From: Paracyclopina nana
Taxonomy: Eukaryota > Arthropoda > Copepoda > Cyclopoida > Cyclopettidae
Reading direction: 5' to 3'
Assembly (NCBI GenBank): GCA_019096065.1
Contig: JAGUCH010000002.1
Coordinates: 6,398,501 to 6,462,500, forward strand
DNA length: 64,000 nucleotides
In this document: in pieces, positions 61,813-64,000 of the stretch
How positions within the stretch are numbered: position 1 is the first letter of the stretch
Layout of the letters: the number at the start of each line of letters is the position of its first letter
Made by a program: the position numbers and the translations under genes
Notes under the pieces: generated by a model
Told to the model about the DNA's origin: nothing
Database searches by the model: none
The model's input: the letters and a program-made list of their open reading frames with translations, nothing else

Positions 61813-62749
61813 GCTTTACCTAAACAACAAAAGCCCCATTGGCTATGGTGGTGTAGAGCAAATCTACAACTACTTGGACAAGGCATTGTCACGCAGAAAA
61901 ATTGAAAAACTCCTCCAAAAATATGATTCTTTTGCTAAATTTCGCGAGTCTAGACGCGCAAAGCAACATATTCCCATTTATGTCTATCATCCACGTGCAA
62001 CCTTAGCCCTAGACCTGTTTTACTTTCATCGTCAAGAAGAAACCAATGATGGGTATGCTTTCATCATGTCTGTCATTGACTGCTTCACCAAAAAAGCTTG
62101 GTGTGTTCCCCTCCAAAAAAAGAGTGCTGATGTTGTATTGGCAGCATTCACCAACTTGCATCAAACTCACCTTGGTGACTTTAAAGTTCTTACTTGTGAC
62201 AAGGGTTTAGAGTTTGTAAATATGAAAATGAAGACCTATCTAGCAAAGCATGGTATTGAAATGTATCACCCAACAAGATTGGGGAAGGCAGCAATGATTG
62301 AACGCTTTCAAAAGACCATTCAAGTAAAGATTTCCAAGTACTTGCTGGAAAATCAAACCTCAAAGTTTGTGGATGTTCTTGACCAACTTACTGAGTTGTA
62401 CAACAACACCAAGCATCGCTCTTTGCAATGCACTCCCAATGAAGTAGAAGCAAGTGCAAAGAAACAAACACAAGTGCGAGGACTCAATGAAGTGAAATAT
62501 AAAAAAGTGAAATCCAAGAAACCAAAATTTAAAATTGGACAAACTGTTTTGATTTCAAAACCAACCTCTAGGTTTCAGAGAGCCTACCATGAACAATTTG
62601 CCAATGAAGTATTTCGTATTGTAGCCATTGACAAAAAGTTTCCCATTCCATTGTATACCATAAGTAGCTTAGATGGAAGTTCAATGATTGATGGCAAGTT
62701 TTTGCACTCTGAATTTTCTCCCATCTCTATTTCTGAACTCTTTGTATAA
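61799..62749 (+). CDS. Polinton DDE integrase (retroviral-type)
   Basis: 316 aa, single exon. The catalytic triad is visible: D72 (LALDLFYF), D134 (LTCDKGLEF) and E168 (AAMIERFQKT), with 33 residues between the last two, close to the D,D-35-E of retroviral integrases. The C-terminal part (KFKIGQTVLISK ... VFRIVAIDK) has the SH3-like fold seen in Polinton integrases. No N-terminal HHCC finger is obvious; GYGGVEQIYNYL corresponds to the usual region before the core. It integrates the excised/replicated DNA, making the 6-bp duplication seen here. The ATG lies inside the end of the TFIIB-like gene. Confidence 0.92.
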   Translation: MSLDKLYLNNKSPIGYGGVEQIYNYLDKALSRRKIEKLLQKYDSFAKFRESRRAKQHIPIYVYHPRATLALDLFYFHRQEETNDGYAFIMSVIDCFTKKAWCVPLQKKSADVVLAAFTNLHQTHLGDFKVLTCDKGLEFVNMKMKTYLAKHGIEMYHPTRLGKAAMIERFQKTIQVKISKYLLENQTSKFVDVLDQLTELYNNTKHRSLQCTPNEVEASAKKQTQVRGLNEVKYKKVKSKKPKFKIGQTVLISKPTSRFQRAYHEQFANEVFRIVAIDKKFPIPLYTISSLDGSSMIDGKFLHSEFSPISISELFV

Positions 62750-62850
62750 ATAATGTACAACAATAAACATTTTGACTTTACATTGTGTTGGTCAATACAG
62801 GGGTGTGTGAATATTCCTTCCAACTCGATATTTGAGATAGGGAGAGACAA

Positions 62851-63042
62851 TTAAATGTGGTGACGTTTGAGTGTCTCACACATTTGATGTATCATCAATC
62901 CCAGAGTTTTGCGTGGGCGTCGACGACGACGTCTGTTGCGTTTGCGCCGTCTGTGGAGCGATTTGGAAGAAACCTTCTTCCCTGAAGCTGTATTCACTAA
63001 TTTGGGGTTCTGTCTTTGGTGTTGACCATTGCTATTTCCCAT
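62851..63042 (-). CDS. 63-aa arginine-rich core-like protein (Polinton)
   Basis: A basic cluster (SLHRRRKRNRRRRRRPRK) lies between a polar N-terminus (MGNSNGQHQRQNPKL) and a short helical tail (LMIHQMCETLKRHHI). In composition it resembles adenovirus mu/pX and adintovirus core peptides that condense the packaged genome. Convergent with the integrase gene, near the right TIR. Confidence 0.6.
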   Translation of the reverse strand: MGNSNGQHQRQNPKLVNTASGKKVSSKSLHRRRKRNRRRRRRPRKTLGLMIHQMCETLKRHHI

Positions 63043-63326
63043 CTTGAGAAAATATTTGCTACAATCATATTAGTTTTTCTCCTTAAGAATGAACCCAATT
63101 AATCTCAATGTATTTCCAAGTTGAGCTCGAGTCAACTGATAAAAATGTGCTAGTTATGGTGAATTTGTCAGTCATTGAAAAGTCTTCTTGAATTCAAGAA
63201 TTCCTCTTCAATATTGTGATTTTCCAGGAAAAGTTTTCTTGACCAGATGTTATGAATTGACATCATGCTGAGAATGCAGTTGGTGTCAAATATTTTTGAC
63301 AAATCAGGCTAAGAAAATTGTACTAT

Positions 63327-63656
63327 GACTTTTCATTGTGTTGACCAAAATAGGGAGGTACCAGGTGTGAAAATTGTACACTTTCAAATCGCCAACATGT
63401 TAATCAAAAGAGCCAAAATCAGAATTATTTCTGTATCAGTCACAGTGGCTTGTCTTCTCATTGTGTCTCATCCATTTGCTTTCCCACTACTATGACAGAG
63501 AGCAATGTATTATAAAAGACTTCACTGGGACACAAATCACCTCAATTATGTGAGGTTGCAGCGTTACCAGATGTTTCATCAGGGTTTACTACTATGAGCC
63601 CTTCAAGGTCTATTAAGCAAAGCAAATTGCCAGAATTGTTGGAAATGCAAACTACT
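63327..63656 (-). repeat. Right terminal inverted repeat of the Polinton
   Basis: Ends GCAAACTACT at 63656. Small indels and about 10% substitutions relative to the left TIR show that the two ends have diverged, more than expected for a very fresh insertion. Between 63043 and this repeat I see only AT-rich non-coding sequence. Confidence 0.9.
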
Positions 63657-63662
63657 GCCGTG
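63657..63662 (+). repeat. Polinton target-site duplication, right
   Basis: GCCGTG, identical to 42004..42009. Confidence 0.95.
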
Positions 63663-64000
63663 GTTGCAGAAGATGGGAAATTCCTTGGATGCGCACTTTG
63701 CGACGCCGATAATTATACCGCGAAGCATCACCTGTCCGGCTGCCGAGTTTTCAAGAACTTGAGCAGAGGCGAGCAGCGATCCGTGATGAATCGGTCCAAG
63801 GCGTGCTGGAAGTGCTATGAGTATCAGCATTTCGCCCGTGATTGTAAGAGTCCTGTCAAGTGTGCGACTTGTAATAAAGCTCACCCCACCTTTTTGCACC
63901 GCTACTCGAAAGTTTCGTTACTTGCGACCGTACCGCGCTCATTCAGTAAAATGCGTACTCTTTTTCGTGTCATTCCTGTGGAGATTGCGCGTGATCCGAG
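63663..64000 (+). pseudogene. BEL/Pao retrotransposon gag, zinc-finger part (continues beyond window)
   Basis: The frame is open to the window end. It has three successive zinc fingers typical of BEL/Pao gag: CALCDADNYTAKHHLSGC, then CWKCYEYQHFARDC (C-x2-C-x4-H-x4-C), then CATCNKAHPTFLH. The linker RVFKNLSRGEQRSVM is also a family hallmark. It is the same reading frame as the part before the Polinton, so the host element was probably intact when it was hit. Protease and RT should follow outside the window. Confidence 0.88.

Larger units (their letters stand above)
42010..63656 (+). mobile_element. Complete Maverick/Polinton element (21,647 bp)
   Basis: Starts AGTAGTTTGC and ends GCAAACTACT (AG...CT termini), with about 330-bp inverted repeats and a 6-bp target duplication, all diagnostic of Polintons. 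It encodes pPolB, packaging ATPase, DDE integrase, major capsid and penton-like proteins, so it is a potential virus genome. Most genes have short introns. Reading frames of the core genes are open, indicating a young copy, although a 3.7-kb block of repeats lies inside it. The adenain-like maturation protease expected of Polintons was not found. Confidence 0.95.

Noticed and set aside
1-64000. CRISPR arrays, operons with ribosome binding sites, tRNA or rRNA genes
   Set aside because: None found; the window is eukaryotic, with spliceosomal introns, and repeats show no direct-repeat/spacer regularity.

Overview
This is a eukaryotic, metazoan window, probably from an arthropod; I cannot name the species. 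The evidence is spliceosomal introns of about 50-110 nt with GT-AG borders, tightly packed single-copy animal genes, and a dense load of animal-type transposable elements.

Region 1 (1-9764) is conserved host sequence: NDUFS8 (5' end outside the window), WDR74, NELFCD, a C1orf74-like gene, CDK2AP1, a UPRT-type gene, FBXW5 and GHITM. Intergenic gaps are 70-430 bp.

Region 2 (9796-31187) begins 31 bp upstream of the GHITM start codon. A 1.4-kb foldback element (9796-11204) is followed directly by a very large inverted repeat (arms 11206-20665 and 21726-31177, about 9.46 kb each, with a 1.06-kb spacer). Each arm carries the same divergent gene pair: a five-exon Tnp2/EnSpm-like transposase (940 aa) and a ten-exon 991-aa accessory protein of unknown function, sharing a 309-bp promoter. 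I found only about six differences between the arms. One is a CGA-to-TGA nonsense change that kills the right copy of the accessory gene. All introns of about 95 nt or more in both genes carry a common motif (AGCGATTYATA ... CACTTATAAG) that also forms perfect-looking hairpins elsewhere in the arm.

Region 3 (about 31330-39700) is the debris of at least two env-bearing Ty3/gypsy-like LTR retroelements, mostly on the minus strand: gag, zinc knuckle, protease, RT, RNase H, a chuvirus-like glycoprotein and an integrase fragment. It is scrambled, frameshifted and interrupted by a 369-bp hAT-type MITE with an exact 8-bp target duplication.

Region 4 (41419-64000) is a BEL/Pao gag gene split by a complete 21,647-bp Maverick/Polinton (42010-63656; AG...CT ends, about 330-bp TIRs, 6-bp target duplication GCCGTG). 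The Polinton encodes a protein-primed DNA polymerase in six exons, a packaging ATPase in four exons, a DDE integrase, major and penton-like capsid proteins, arginine/lysine-rich core-like proteins, zinc-finger proteins and small membrane proteins. Its most unusual content is an adjacent pair that reads as a two-repeat TATA-binding-protein-like protein and a TFIIB-like protein, placed just upstream of the integrase. This suggests the element brings its own promoter-recognition factors. It also carries a RING/CCHC protein and a free-standing module that looks like the N-terminus of Polinton polymerases. I could not find an adenain-like protease. A 3.7-kb non-coding stretch (43.5-47.2 kb) inside it holds a repeat cluster and twin 222-bp MITEs.
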